The notes: a model not told the origin generated them from the sequence alone. A stretch of 64,000 nt of DNA from Lachnospiraceae bacterium UBA7196 (GCA_002490835.1 DKUU01000025.1:1-64000); one strand, 5' to 3'; shown: positions 33,446 through 43,075, counted from the first letter of the stretch. A program made the numbers and translations.

Positions 33446-35461
33446 TTAAAATACAAAGATCGCGGCCGTATAAGGCGGCAGATCAAAGGCTATGCTGTAC
33501 TCCTTAAAATTACAAGGCTCCTTCTCCGCCGAAAGCTCGGCAGGAATCTCGTTACCGTTGCCGCCGAAGCGCTTATCGTCGCTGTTTAAGAGAAGCTTAT
33601 ATTTTTTCTTCTTCGGTACGCCGATTTTATAATTCTCCCATTTCATCGGCGTCATATTCAGCACAAACATGATGTTATTTTTGCCGGTCTTATCCTTGCG
33701 GTAAAAGCTGTAGACGCTGTGATCCGCATCGTCCGCGTTCAGCCACTCAAAGCCCGCCCAGTCATTGTCGATCGAATACATCGCCGGGTATTTCCGATAC
33801 AAGGCAAGAAGCTCCTTCACGTACTCGTGCATCCCCTTATTCTGTTCCTCGCCGAGCAGGTTCCAGTCTAGCTCTCTCTCCTCGCTCCACTCTCTCTCCT
33901 GCCCGAAATCCTGACCCATGAATAGCAGCTTTTTGCCTGCATGCCCGATCATATAGCTGTATCCTACACGCAGATTCGCATATTTATCTACGGGATATCC
34001 AGGCATCTTATTGACCATGGAGCATTTCAGATGCACCACCTCGTCATGGGAGAGGGGCAGGATATAATTCTCGCTGTTATTGTAGCTCATCGCAAAGGTC
34101 ATCGCATAGTGATTGTTCTTGCGGAAGTAAGGGTCAAGCTTCATATATTCACAGAAATCGTGCATCCAGCCCATATTCCACTTAAAGCTGAATCCAAGAC
34201 CGTCGTCCTCCACCGCGCCCGTCACCTTCGGCCATGCCGTAGACTCCTCCGCAATGGTAAGGAAACCGGGATAAGCACCATGCACCACGGAATTTAAGTG
34301 CTTAAAGAATTCGATCGCGTCCAGATTCTCCCTGCCGCCGAACTTATTGGGCACCCACTGGCCGGCCTGTTTGCTGTAATCCAGATACAGCATGGAAGCC
34401 ACCGCGTCGATACGGATACCGTCGATATGGTACTCCCTGATCCAGTAAAGCACATTGGCGATCAGGAAATCTTTCACTTCGTTCTTAGCATAATTAAAAA
34501 TCTTGGTCCCCCAGTCGGGATGCTCACCGATCCTCGGATCGGGATGCTCAAAGATACACTGTCCGTCAAACCGTCCCAGCCCGTGCGCATCGGTCGCAAA
34601 GTGCGCCGGAACCCAGTCAAGGATCACGCCGATTTTATTCTTATGTAAGGCGTTGATCAGATACATGAAATCGGAAGGATCGCCGTGTCTGGAAGTGGGC
34701 GCATAGTAGCCCGTCACCTGATATCCCCATGAACCGTCAAAGGGGTACTCCGCGATCCCCATCAGCTCGATGTGGGTATAGTGCATCTCCTTTAAATAAG
34801 GCACGATCCTGTCCGCAAATTCACGATAATTATAAAAGCCCTCGGTCCCATCCGGATGCTTCATCCACGAGCCGATATGACACTCGTAGATCGCCATGGG
34901 TTCCTTGTTATAATCCTTATCCTGCCGGTCTGCAAGCCACGCGTCGTCCGACCACTTGAACTTGCTGATATCAAAGGTCCTTGAAGCGTTGCCCGGCCGC
35001 ATCTCCGCATAATTGGCAAAGGGATCGGCCTTATAAAGTTTCTCCCCCGCGGGCGTGCGGATCAGATACTTATAAAGCTCATTCTCACCGACATCCGGTA
35101 TAAAAAGCTTATAAATACCGCCCGACCCCAGCTTTTCCATCGGATGCGACTCTTCATTCCAATCATTGAAGCTGCCTATCACGTGAACGCTGGCTGCGTT
35201 CGGCGCCCACACGGCAAAACAAAACCCTTTCTTTCCGTTTTCTACAGAAGGATGCGCCCCCAGCTTTTTATAAATATCATAATGCGTGCCCTGCGCGAAC
35301 ACATACTGGTCGGCTTCGGAGATAAATACCTCCTCCAAGCCCTTCTTTTCCGCCGGCTTCTTTGCTGCCGGTTTTGCCGCTGTTTTCTTCGCCGCCGGCT
35401 TCTTTGCCGTTGTTTTTGCCGTCTTCTTCGCCGTTGTTGTACCTGCTTTCGTTCCTGCCAT
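33446..35461 (-). CDS. glgB: 1,4-alpha-glucan branching enzyme with a histone-like N-terminal tail
   Basis: 671 residues. From about residue 42 it is a normal GH13 branching enzyme: CBM48 (YDIYKKLGAHPS ... FCFAVWAPNAASVHVIGSFNDW), catalytic-barrel motifs DWVPAHF, GIRIDAVASMLYLDY (nucleophile Asp) and EEST (acid/base Glu), and PLSHDEVVH. The first ~41 residues are a KTAKKPAAK-type repeat rich in Lys, Ala and Thr, reminiscent of histone H1 tails. GGGGG precedes ATG. It makes alpha-1,6 branches in glycogen. The tail could bind DNA, RNA or glycogen; its role is unknown. Confidence 0.93.
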   Translation of the reverse strand: MAGTKAGTTTAKKTAKTTAKKPAAKKTAAKPAAKKPAEKKGLEEVFISEADQYVFAQGTHYDIYKKLGAHPSVENGKKGFCFAVWAPNAASVHVIGSFNDWNEESHPMEKLGSGGIYKLFIPDVGENELYKYLIRTPAGEKLYKADPFANYAEMRPGNASRTFDISKFKWSDDAWLADRQDKDYNKEPMAIYECHIGSWMKHPDGTEGFYNYREFADRIVPYLKEMHYTHIELMGIAEYPFDGSWGYQVTGYYAPTSRHGDPSDFMYLINALHKNKIGVILDWVPAHFATDAHGLGRFDGQCIFEHPDPRIGEHPDWGTKIFNYAKNEVKDFLIANVLYWIREYHIDGIRIDAVASMLYLDYSKQAGQWVPNKFGGRENLDAIEFFKHLNSVVHGAYPGFLTIAEESTAWPKVTGAVEDDGLGFSFKWNMGWMHDFCEYMKLDPYFRKNNHYAMTFAMSYNNSENYILPLSHDEVVHLKCSMVNKMPGYPVDKYANLRVGYSYMIGHAGKKLLFMGQDFGQEREWSEERELDWNLLGEEQNKGMHEYVKELLALYRKYPAMYSIDNDWAGFEWLNADDADHSVYSFYRKDKTGKNNIMFVLNMTPMKWENYKIGVPKKKKYKLLLNSDDKRFGGNGNEIPAELSAEKEPCNFKEYSIAFDLPPYTAAIFVF

Positions 35462-35499
35462 AATGAAACCCCCTGTTTCTTTGCTGCATGCCGCGAAAC

Positions 35500-38208
35500 T
35501 TAATTGTGCATAAAATCTTTCTCCCGCAGTATGATCATGTCCTCTTCATCATACCTCTTTGCGAGCAAAATATCCATAAAATGTTTCGGTGTTTTTTTAT
35601 TGGCGTAACCGATCGCCTCATCCACCAGTTCCCGCACCTCTGCAAGCGTCACTTCGTGATCACTGGTCTGCCTGTCTGCAATCCGCGTATGCAGCGCCAG
35701 AATACCAAATTCATCGATGGAATACTCCATCTCCTCCGCATACTGCTTCGCGTACGCCACCAAAGATTCGTCATCCAAAGGCTCGATATCGACCCGCAGA
35801 TTAAAAGGCACTGTCAGTCTTTCATTGCGGGAAAGCAGCTCGGTGATCTCGTTTTTCGTACCAACGACCAGCGCGAGCAGTCCCATGTTCTCTTTCTCCA
35901 GCGTTTTTAACATGGAAACCACCGTAGCCGGTGTGAGCTGATCCGCCTCTGTTATGATGAGCGCGCCACCCGCAAGCTTTCCAAAAGTAGCCTCCACGTC
36001 CTTTTTATTCAGGGTATGCCCTTCGACCTTTGCCACCTTGCCGGAAAAATTACTGTCGTTCGTCTGCATTTCACGAATCAGGGCTTTCGCCAGAGCAAGC
36101 GTCGTCGTCTCCTCCTCGCCGGTGATCAGCACATTCCCCGTGCAGGACGCCAGACTCATATTATCTAACACCTGTACCAACTGCCGCTTCGATTTACGCT
36201 GGTGTACAAATTTTCCAAAAAGCTCCTGCTCTTCCGGGCTTAATTCCCTGTCCTTTCCGACCTGTTCCCCTGTCTCGGCCTTTTCCGCCGCCTGTTTGCT
36301 CTCTTTTCCGGCAGATTTTTCCTGTTCTGCCGTATTTTTCTGATTCACAGCTTCTGTTGACTGAGTTTTTGTCGTCTCTGCCGAAAGTTCCTCCTGTGAA
36401 ACGGTCTCCTTAGGTACCGTTTCTTCCGAAACCGCCTCTTTTGGCGCCTCCTCTACGGGAGCGGGCTTCGACGGTTTTTTCGGCGCAGGCGCTGCGTCAT
36501 CCCCCGCATCCGGGAAGATTACCTTTTTCCCGTGGGGATTTTTTCCGGATTCCTTCATGATCGCCGCCATGAAAGCCTTCTCCAGCTCCTCCAAAAGGCC
36601 GTTCTTCGTAGCCTCATCAAAGCTAGCAAACAAACTGCCGGTCTGGGCAAGGATATGCTGGCGGACATCTTCCATCCGCTTGACCTCGTTATCCTTCTTC
36701 ATCTGTTCCCACTCGGCCATGATATCGTCTATGCTGAGCTGACCCGTGATCTGCTTCTCCACCTGTCCCGCATCGGGTACTACGAAACTGATCTGGCCGT
36801 CGTATTCCTGAGACAAAAACTTGTCGTACTGCGTAGGTCTTGCCGCCAGCGCCATCTGCTGCTCCCGCATCGCTTTCGCCTGCAGCCGCTCGGCCTCTCT
36901 GGTCATCTCCTCAATGATCTTCTGCGCGTCAAAGATCACTGTATCTTCCCGCACCAGTTCCTCGCTCGCTTCCTGCAGCTCCGCCGTACTCAGCATATTT
37001 CTGTTCTGTCCGGAGTCAGCCGCTTCCTGCGGCGCCTTTTCTTCGGAAACTGCCGGTTTCTCCGGTTCCTCCACGGACACTGCTGCTGCCGGCTCTTTTG
37101 CCTCGTCTGTCACATCTTCCTCAAAAGCCGCTTCCGATCCTTCTATCTTTTCCTCGAAGATCCCGTCATCTTCCGACTCCCCTATTTCTTCCTCCCCAAA
37201 GATCTCGTCATCTTCCGACTCCTCCAAATCCTCTTCCCTGAAAGCCTCATCCTCTTCCGAATCCTCAGCCTGAGGAAGTTCCGCCGTCTCCTCCAAAAGC
37301 GGCGCGATCAGCGTATCCGTGATCGACGGCTCCTGCTTCGGCGTCTCCTCCGCCAGAATCTCCTTCATGCTCTCCGCAAGCTCCATCTGCAGATTGATGG
37401 TATTGTACTGTCCAACATCCACCGTTTTGACTTCCGGCAGTTCCGTGGTGGGCGCTTCAAGGACTTCCTGCTCTTCCTCATCCGACGCCTGTCCGTGTCT
37501 GACCTTTCCGGCTACCTGCGTATCGCCGGGCGGGATATTTTCCTCTTCGTACGACGTAAAGTCCTCTTCCTCGTCTACCCGTCCCGCGCTCCGTCCTTCC
37601 ACAAAATCGTCATATTTTTCCTGCTGTTCCGGACTCAGGGGCTGATGTAGCGCCTTTAACTCAAGCGCCTTGATCACATATCTGCCTTCTCCGAACCAAA
37701 TAAACATTTCATCGCACTCTTCCACGCATTTCGTGGTCAGGCCGATACGATGGTACAGATAGGCCAGCTCATACACCCATTTTTCTTTGGGCTCCCGCTT
37801 TTTAAACTCTTCCAGTACCGCGATCCGCTCCTCGATACTGACATCCAGCGCCTCGTAGAGACGATACTGCAAAACATATCTGCCCGTATCCCGCGGCGCG
37901 ATCTGCACAAACTCCTTATAATACCGGCTCGCCTCATCGTACTCGCCCATCTTGATAGCCAGCTCGCACAGGGAATAAATGATCAATCTGCCTGTCGGGT
38001 GCTTTTCGTATGCCATCAGCAGGACATCTTTACTCTCCTGAAATCTCCGGTTGATCTTATACAGATCGCTGATGGTACACAGCATCATAACGCTTCTGAC
38101 CCGGCGCCAGTCGATCCTGTCCGCAATCTTCATCGCCTCCGCGTATTCACCCTCTGCGATCAGCGCCTTGATCTCGTCGGCGCTGGCTTTGTATTCAAAC
38201 TTATCCAA
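35500..38208 (-). CDS. TPR protein with acidic repeats and a degenerate AAA module
   Basis: 902 residues. The N-terminal ~210 residues are TPR-like (LCTISDLYKINRRFQESKDV, ELAIKMGEYDEASRYYKEF). A long acidic, low-complexity centre with EEDEAF/ESEDDEIF repeats follows, then coiled-coil-rich linkers. The C-terminal ~230 residues fold like an AAA ATPase, but the Walker A position reads TGEEETTTLALAK without GxxGK(T/S); Walker B-like ALIITEADQL remains. Likely start is TTG at 38208 with GAGGTGAG 4-5 nt upstream; GTG at 38217 is the alternative. It lies 38 bp upstream of glgB. Possible scaffold protein; function unknown. Confidence 0.65.
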   Translation of the reverse strand: MDKFEYKASADEIKALIAEGEYAEAMKIADRIDWRRVRSVMMLCTISDLYKINRRFQESKDVLLMAYEKHPTGRLIIYSLCELAIKMGEYDEASRYYKEFVQIAPRDTGRYVLQYRLYEALDVSIEERIAVLEEFKKREPKEKWVYELAYLYHRIGLTTKCVEECDEMFIWFGEGRYVIKALELKALHQPLSPEQQEKYDDFVEGRSAGRVDEEEDFTSYEEENIPPGDTQVAGKVRHGQASDEEEQEVLEAPTTELPEVKTVDVGQYNTINLQMELAESMKEILAEETPKQEPSITDTLIAPLLEETAELPQAEDSEEDEAFREEDLEESEDDEIFGEEEIGESEDDGIFEEKIEGSEAAFEEDVTDEAKEPAAAVSVEEPEKPAVSEEKAPQEAADSGQNRNMLSTAELQEASEELVREDTVIFDAQKIIEEMTREAERLQAKAMREQQMALAARPTQYDKFLSQEYDGQISFVVPDAGQVEKQITGQLSIDDIMAEWEQMKKDNEVKRMEDVRQHILAQTGSLFASFDEATKNGLLEELEKAFMAAIMKESGKNPHGKKVIFPDAGDDAAPAPKKPSKPAPVEEAPKEAVSEETVPKETVSQEELSAETTKTQSTEAVNQKNTAEQEKSAGKESKQAAEKAETGEQVGKDRELSPEEQELFGKFVHQRKSKRQLVQVLDNMSLASCTGNVLITGEEETTTLALAKALIREMQTNDSNFSGKVAKVEGHTLNKKDVEATFGKLAGGALIITEADQLTPATVVSMLKTLEKENMGLLALVVGTKNEITELLSRNERLTVPFNLRVDIEPLDDESLVAYAKQYAEEMEYSIDEFGILALHTRIADRQTSDHEVTLAEVRELVDEAIGYANKKTPKHFMDILLAKRYDEEDMIILREKDFMHN

Positions 38209-38385
38209 GGTACTCACCTCATCAACGTGCTTTACGGTTTCCTTTATCTACATAGTGACCCTAGTATCTGTTTCAGTTTACCATAGTCGTCCGCCAATGT
38301 AAATAAAATCCGTTGAAAAAAAGTACCTCTATTCTCAATATATGGAGTTATCTCTCCAAAAAATTCCTTTATCTTGTATCTCTTA

Positions 38386-39264
38386 TCAAAATATGCCCTC
38401 ATTCCTACAGTGCAGAAGACGGTTGGAGAATTCTGCGAATCGTTCTAAGGTAAACGTTTCACCGCGCACTGTTTTCGACAGTCCCATCTCTTCCAAGACA
38501 GCTTCCACCTGCGCCCTGCCAACGCCCAGTCCGCCGGCATTCGCAAGGCCGTTTGCCAGCGTTTTTCGTCTCTGGTTAAAGGACGCGCGGATGACGCCAA
38601 AAAGCCAGCTCTCGTCTTCCACCGAGACAGGCGGCTGTTCATGCTTCTTCAAGCGCACCACCGTACTGTCCACATTCGGGCGGGGCGTAAAACAGGAAGC
38701 AGGCACTCTGGCCACGATCTCCGGCTTCGCATAATACTGCACCGCCAGTGAGAGCGCTCCATAATCCTTCGTGCCGGGTCCCGTCTGCATTCGGTCCGCC
38801 ACCTCACTCTGCACCATCACCGTAATGCTCGACAGCGGGATGCGGCTCTCAAAAAGCGCCATGATGATAGGCGTGGTGATATAATAAGGAAGGTTTGCCA
38901 CCACTTTGACGGGGCCGCCGCCATTATCATTGACTAGTTTAGTCAAATCGACTTTCAGGATATCCTCGCACAAAATCGTAACATTGTCGTAAGCAGAAAG
39001 CGTCTCCTCCAAGATCGGTATCAGTTCTCTGTCGATTTCCACCGCCACGACCCGGCCCGCCGCTTCCGCCAGATACTGCGTCATCGTGCCGATCCCCGGC
39101 CCGATCTCCAGCACGGTGTCCTCCTTCGTGATCTGCGCCGCCTCTACGATCTTAGCTAAAATATTGGCGTCGATCAGAAAATTCTGGCCGTATTTTTTCT
39201 GCATACGAAACTGATATTTATGCAGTATTTCCGCTGTTTTTGTATAATTCCCTAAATTTGCCAT
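38386..39264 (-). CDS. rsmA: 16S rRNA (A1518/A1519)-dimethyltransferase
   Basis: 292 residues. SAM-binding EIGPGIGTMTQYL and catalytic NLPYYITTPII are intact, as in KsgA/RsmA. It dimethylates two adjacent adenosines near the 3' end of 16S rRNA during 30S assembly. AGAGG precedes ATG. It is 8 bp after tatD on the same strand, a common Firmicutes pair. Confidence 0.96.
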   Translation of the reverse strand: MANLGNYTKTAEILHKYQFRMQKKYGQNFLIDANILAKIVEAAQITKEDTVLEIGPGIGTMTQYLAEAAGRVVAVEIDRELIPILEETLSAYDNVTILCEDILKVDLTKLVNDNGGGPVKVVANLPYYITTPIIMALFESRIPLSSITVMVQSEVADRMQTGPGTKDYGALSLAVQYYAKPEIVARVPASCFTPRPNVDSTVVRLKKHEQPPVSVEDESWLFGVIRASFNQRRKTLANGLANAGGLGVGRAQVEAVLEEMGLSKTVRGETFTLERFAEFSNRLLHCRNEGIF

Positions 39265-39272
39265 GCGTACCT

Positions 39273-40037
39273 CTACAACTGAAACAACTTTCTCGCATTC
39301 TCCTCCGTGACCCGCTCCACTTCCTCACAGGATATCCCTTTCAACTGCGCGATCGCCTCCACCACATAGGGCAAATTCAGGGAAGTGTTGCGCTCGCCGC
39401 GGTGCGGCTGGGGCGCAAGATAGGGGCTGTCCGTCTCCAGCAGGATCTTTTCCATAGGAATGTATTCGACCGCCTCTTTCAGCTTTTTCGCATTTGGAAA
39501 GGTGATCACGCCGCCGATGCCGAAATAAAAGTCCATATTTAAGTATTCCCGCGCCATCTCCTTCCCGTAGGAAAAGCAATGCACGACGCCGCCGATCTCC
39601 CCCGCACGAAGCGCCCGCATGATATCCAGCGTATCCTTGGCGGCTTCTCTGGAATGAATGATGACCGGCAGCCCTGTCTCGCGCGCCAGCAAAAGCTGTC
39701 TCTCAAACCATTCCTTCTGCAGGACAGCGCCCGGCTCAGGATAATGGTAGTCAAGTCCCGTCTCTCCCACCGCCACTACCTTTTCATGGGCGCACAAATC
39801 CCGAAGATGCGCAAAATTCTCCTCATTCAGCTCTTCGATCTCGCTGGGATGCACTCCCACAGCTCCGTAAATAAAGGGATATTGCTCTGCCAGCTTGACA
39901 GTCGCTTCGCTTCCGGACAGACTGGCGCCAATATTTATCACCGTGCCAATCCCCCGTTCCCGCAGGGACATAAGCAGCGCCTCCCTGTCATCGTCAAAAA
40001 CCTCATCATCGTAATGCGCATGACTCTCAAATATCAT
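39273..40037 (-). CDS. tatD: TatD-family metal-dependent hydrolase
   Basis: 254 residues. Metal ligands are present: SHAHYDD at the N-terminus, VGETGLDYH, IHSREA, HCFSYG and ETDSPYL. The family degrades or repairs nucleic acids (3'-5' exonuclease or AP-endonuclease). AAAGGGGA lies 8 nt before ATG at 40037; the frame stays open further upstream without a good site. Confidence 0.95.
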   Translation of the reverse strand: MIFESHAHYDDEVFDDDREALLMSLRERGIGTVINIGASLSGSEATVKLAEQYPFIYGAVGVHPSEIEELNEENFAHLRDLCAHEKVVAVGETGLDYHYPEPGAVLQKEWFERQLLLARETGLPVIIHSREAAKDTLDIMRALRAGEIGGVVHCFSYGKEMAREYLNMDFYFGIGGVITFPNAKKLKEAVEYIPMEKILLETDSPYLAPQPHRGERNTSLNLPYVVEAIAQLKGISCEEVERVTEENARKLFQL

Positions 40038-40160
40038 CTGCCCGTCCCCTTTCCATGCGTTTCGCCGTAATATATACATCCATTTTCATATTGATTTACG
40101 GCCATTTCCCCGTAAATTGCATCCAAACTTCTTTTCCCTTTAAAAATTTTTAAAAAATGC

Positions 40161-40189
40161 TTGCATTACGGAAAACATTATACTATAAT
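40161..40189 (+). promoter_or_regulatory. Promoter of tRNA-Lys
   Basis: -35 TTGCAT (40161-40166), 17-bp spacer, -10 TATAAT (40184-40189), 17 nt ahead of the tRNA. Confidence 0.65.
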
Positions 40190-40206
40190 AACTTTTGCGT
40201 TGACAA

Positions 40207-40279
40207 GCACCGCTAGCTCAGTTGGTAGAGCACCTGACTCTTAATCAGGGTGTCCAGGGTTCGAGCCCCTGGCGGTGCA
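40207..40279 (+). tRNA. tRNA-Lys (anticodon CTT)
   Basis: 73-nt cloverleaf: acceptor GCACCGC/GCGGTGC, D-loop AGCTCAGTTGGTAGAGC, anticodon arm CTGACTCTTAATCAG (anticodon CTT), T-arm CCAGGGTTCGAGCCCCTGG, discriminator A. CCA is not encoded. Confidence 0.96.
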
Positions 40280-40285
40280 TTTGGA

Positions 40286-40330
40286 AGAACTGTTTTTGGA
40301 GACGTAAGCGCTCTGGGGACGGTTCTTTTT
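40286..40330 (+). terminator. Terminator after tRNA-Lys
   Basis: AGAACTGT pairs with ACGGTTCT (one GU) around a ~25-nt loop with weak extra pairing, followed by TTTTT. Confidence 0.6.
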
Positions 40331-40384
40331 ATTTTACCAGTTCGGCCATGCACCGGCTGAGAGCGGAAATCATGCTCGCATGAG

Positions 40385-41245
40385 CTAAAACCTTATCCCC
40401 AGCACCTCCACCACCGCCCCTGCAGCCACCCCGACAGCGTACAGCAGCGCAAAGATCCGCAAATTATCCTTCTTATCCTCATTCACCTTAAACAGCACCA
40501 GATATCCCACGCCCGATCCGGCAAGGAGTCCGGAAAGCAAGAGCCCCGCTCCCAGAACGCCTTCCAGATAAAGATGCGTCAAAACCACAGAGGAAGCGCA
40601 GTTTGGAATCATCCCCACGAATGTGGCCGCAAACAGCCCCAGCACCGGTCTGTTTAAGATCAGCGCCGCTAATCTGTCTTCGCCGATCACGGCAATCACA
40701 TAATTCAAAATCAGGGAAACTAACAATATATATAAGAAGATTTTCCAAGTATGACTGGCTGCCGACCGCCATATCCCCTTCTCACAATGACAATGCTGCT
40801 TTTCGCAGAAATGCCCGATCTGCGGCTCCTCCCTTTTGAAAAAAAGAAGATCCGTCAAAAAACCCACCGCTACCGCAAAGATGACTTTCGTCAGCAGAAT
40901 CTTTGCAATCAAAGAAACGCCCGCATTTTCAGAAATCATGATGGGGAGCATCTCATCAGAAGTAGACAAAAATACAGCCAGAAGCGTCCCCAGCGTGATA
41001 ACTCTACCCGCGTAGAGATTCGCTGCTGCCGTGGAAAACCCACACTGCGGAAAAATTCCCAAAAGACCGCCGATCGCGGGACCCGCTTTGCCCGACCGCC
41101 TGACGATCTCCTGCATCCTTCCGCCCGTCCAATGCTCCAGGCATTCCATCGCCAGATAAGCCAGAAACAGAAACGGTAAAATTCTGAAGCTGTCTATCAA
41201 AGTATCATATATTACATCCAGAACCATCTCCATCTTAATCCCCAT
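40385..41245 (-). CDS. ArsP_2-type putative heavy-metal exporter
   Basis: 286-residue membrane protein with about eight or more TM segments. Conserved GIFPQCGFS and GMIPNCASS (repeated P-x-C in inverted halves) match the putative 10-TM heavy-metal exporter family ArsP_2, some of which are annotated as manganese transporters. A cytoplasmic loop contains HFCEKQHCHCEKG, a Cys/His-rich metal site. In-frame ATGs at 41245, 41233 and 41227 compete. No recognisable metal riboswitch lies upstream. Confidence 0.75.
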   Translation of the reverse strand: MGIKMEMVLDVIYDTLIDSFRILPFLFLAYLAMECLEHWTGGRMQEIVRRSGKAGPAIGGLLGIFPQCGFSTAAANLYAGRVITLGTLLAVFLSTSDEMLPIMISENAGVSLIAKILLTKVIFAVAVGFLTDLLFFKREEPQIGHFCEKQHCHCEKGIWRSAASHTWKIFLYILLVSLILNYVIAVIGEDRLAALILNRPVLGLFAATFVGMIPNCASSVVLTHLYLEGVLGAGLLLSGLLAGSGVGYLVLFKVNEDKKDNLRIFALLYAVGVAAGAVVEVLGIRF

Positions 41246-41460
41246 TTCCGATTCATCAAAATTGTTTTCCTTATAATCATTATGCCATTGCGCTTCCTAA
41301 ACGCGGTGACAGGCGGCGGCGATAATCATCGAGTCTATAATACCATTCTTTCAAAAAAAAGCAAGCACGGGTAATTTTTGCATAAAAATGCGGAAAAATA
41401 TTGATTCTTTAGGAAAAATGTACTAATATAGAATTGTGTCACATTTGAGGGAGGGTTAAA

Positions 41461-41730
41461 ATGGAAGGCTTACGTAATATCATGGAAGATGCGGTGGAAT
41501 ATCAGCTCAATAAGCTGCTGCCCACAATGCCGGATGTATGTTCTTGTGAAAACTGCAAGTTGGACATGATGTCCTTTGCGCTGAACCGGCTTTCTCCTCA
41601 GTATGTGCGTACGGATACAGGCGCGCTTTATCAGAAACTGAGTAATTACCAGCCACAGAACGAGGTGGAGATCCTTGCCACCGTTATGACTGCGATCAAT
41701 AAGATCGGTGCGCATCCCCAGCACGGATAA
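41461..41730 (+). CDS. ComFB-family (late competence) protein
   Basis: 89 residues. MEDAVEYQLNKLL ... SCENCKLDMMSFALNRLSPQYV fits the ComFB family; the CxxC pair may bind zinc. Distant homologues bind cyclic di-nucleotides in other phyla, which is not shown here. GAGGGAGGG precedes ATG at 41461. Monocistronic, closed by the terminator at 41773-41806. Confidence 0.85.
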   Translation: MEGLRNIMEDAVEYQLNKLLPTMPDVCSCENCKLDMMSFALNRLSPQYVRTDTGALYQKLSNYQPQNEVEILATVMTAINKIGAHPQHG

Positions 41731-41772
41731 GAAAAATTTTACACCGATTACTTCTTATAGTGACAAAATAGC

Positions 41773-41806
41773 AGCCCCCGCGTGCACAGGCATCCGGGGG
41801 CTTTAC
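41773..41806 (+). terminator. Terminator of the ComFB gene
   Basis: AGCCCCCG and CGGGGGCT flank a ~14-nt loop and are followed by TTT. Confidence 0.75.
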
Positions 41807-41860
41807 GATTTCTCTTCCTTATTTCTGATTTCCTTATAAGATATTCTATTGCATCTTTCT

Positions 41861-43075
41861 CTAATTCTCTATGATGTCAACCGTAGTCTCCTCTCCCGTC
41901 TCCTTCGTGTGCCGCTCGGCAATCGCCCTCGCCGAAGTCTTCAGGCTCTCCTCACAGTCTTCCTTTGTCGTTACAAGATAATTGCTCACCTCGCCGTCCC
42001 ATCTGCAGCTGACAAGATCCGCCGTACCGTCCTCCCTGACAAATAAGACATCCACCAATCTGCTGACGCTTCCGTTTACGGTCTTGACCAGATAATAGCT
42101 TTTTACTTCCTGATAGCTGTCCTGAATGTCCAGCTTTTCCCTGAGAAAACGCTCTGCTATGCCTTTAATCTCCTCCGCTTTTGCCGGCGCGTCCGCAGCA
42201 GAAGGTTTCGCGGCCTTACTCTCCTCTATCTCCTGCCCGCCGCTGTGTGACATAGCGCGCAGCGTGCCGTCCAGCGCATCTATATGAAGATAATAATATC
42301 TGCTATCCCCCTGATTACTCCAGTTCACACAGTAAGTGTTCGCATACATCGGGATATTTTCATTCTCACCCTCATAATACTGATTCCGCTCCATACCGCT
42401 CCCGTCAAGCCCGAAGATCTGCAGCAAATGACCGGCAGCGATCTCCACGGCCTGCTCCTCGGTAATGCCGCCTGCTTCCGCCAGCTCTTCGCGTTGCTGT
42501 TTCTCCGCCTCTTTGCGCGCGGCGATCTCCTCCGCGTTCTGCTCCTCCAGCGCGTAATCACGCTTTTTCTCAAAATCGATCTGCTGCAAAATCTCCTCAT
42601 CCGTCAATTCCCGATTCGCCGGCAGATAAAAAACCCCTGTCGTTTTCAGAAAGCAAAACTCGTGTTCCGCGGCCTCCTCCTCGCTGTCCACCTGCACCAG
42701 CTCCTTTTCAGGAAAAAGCCCTTCCAGATACTGTGCATAGAGCTTTCCTTTGCGCTCCTTCTCCTCCGCCGTATAGTCTCTGGTATAACTGTCCGCCTCG
42801 ACTTGCTGGCTCTGAATCTCCTCCGCCAGCTTCGCAACCTCCTCTTTCGGCTGTTCCTCCATCCGCTCCTTCACCAGAGAAGATACCACCGCGCGCACCG
42901 GTACGCTGAGGATACCCACCGCCAGCAGACACACCGCAAACGAAGCCGCGATCCGCAAAGCCTTCGCCTGTCCGCCACGCCGTTTGCCCGCCTTCAGCGC
43001 CCGGAGCAGTTCTTCCTGTTTCTCGCTGTCAAAGTCTATTCCTTCTACTGCTTTCTGTAAATCTGAAATTTTCAT
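41861..43075 (-). CDS. Membrane anti-sigma factor-like protein with PepSY-like domain
   Basis: 404 residues. A ~38-residue cytoplasmic N-terminus (QEELLRALKAGKRR) is followed by one TM (about 40-64), a charged coiled-coil exported region and a C-terminal part with a PepSY-like repeat: TEEQAVEIAAGHLLQIF ... YYLHIDALDGTLRAM. It sits downstream of the ECF sigma gene, the standard layout of a sigma/anti-sigma pair, and probably holds the sigma factor at the membrane. The intervening 225 bp contain the hairpin element 43139-43273. Confidence 0.75.
   Translation of the reverse strand: MKISDLQKAVEGIDFDSEKQEELLRALKAGKRRGGQAKALRIAASFAVCLLAVGILSVPVRAVVSSLVKERMEEQPKEEVAKLAEEIQSQQVEADSYTRDYTAEEKERKGKLYAQYLEGLFPEKELVQVDSEEEAAEHEFCFLKTTGVFYLPANRELTDEEILQQIDFEKKRDYALEEQNAEEIAARKEAEKQQREELAEAGGITEEQAVEIAAGHLLQIFGLDGSGMERNQYYEGENENIPMYANTYCVNWSNQGDSRYYYLHIDALDGTLRAMSHSGGQEIEESKAAKPSAADAPAKAEEIKGIAERFLREKLDIQDSYQEVKSYYLVKTVNGSVSRLVDVLFVREDGTADLVSCRWDGEVSNYLVTTKEDCEESLKTSARAIAERHTKETGEETTVDIIEN

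Noticed and set aside
36532..37650. 372-residue plus-strand open frame
   Set aside because: It is the complement of the acidic Glu/Asp-rich part of the TPR protein; its Leu/Arg-rich product is the expected shadow, and there is no ribosome binding site.
41246..41440. Manganese (yybP-ykoY) riboswitch before the metal exporter
   Set aside because: The 195-bp leader lacks the conserved paired GGGGAGUAG-type loops I would expect.
42284..43060. 258-residue plus-strand open frame
   Set aside because: Shadow of the charged anti-sigma factor coding region, rich in Leu/Arg; no start signal.
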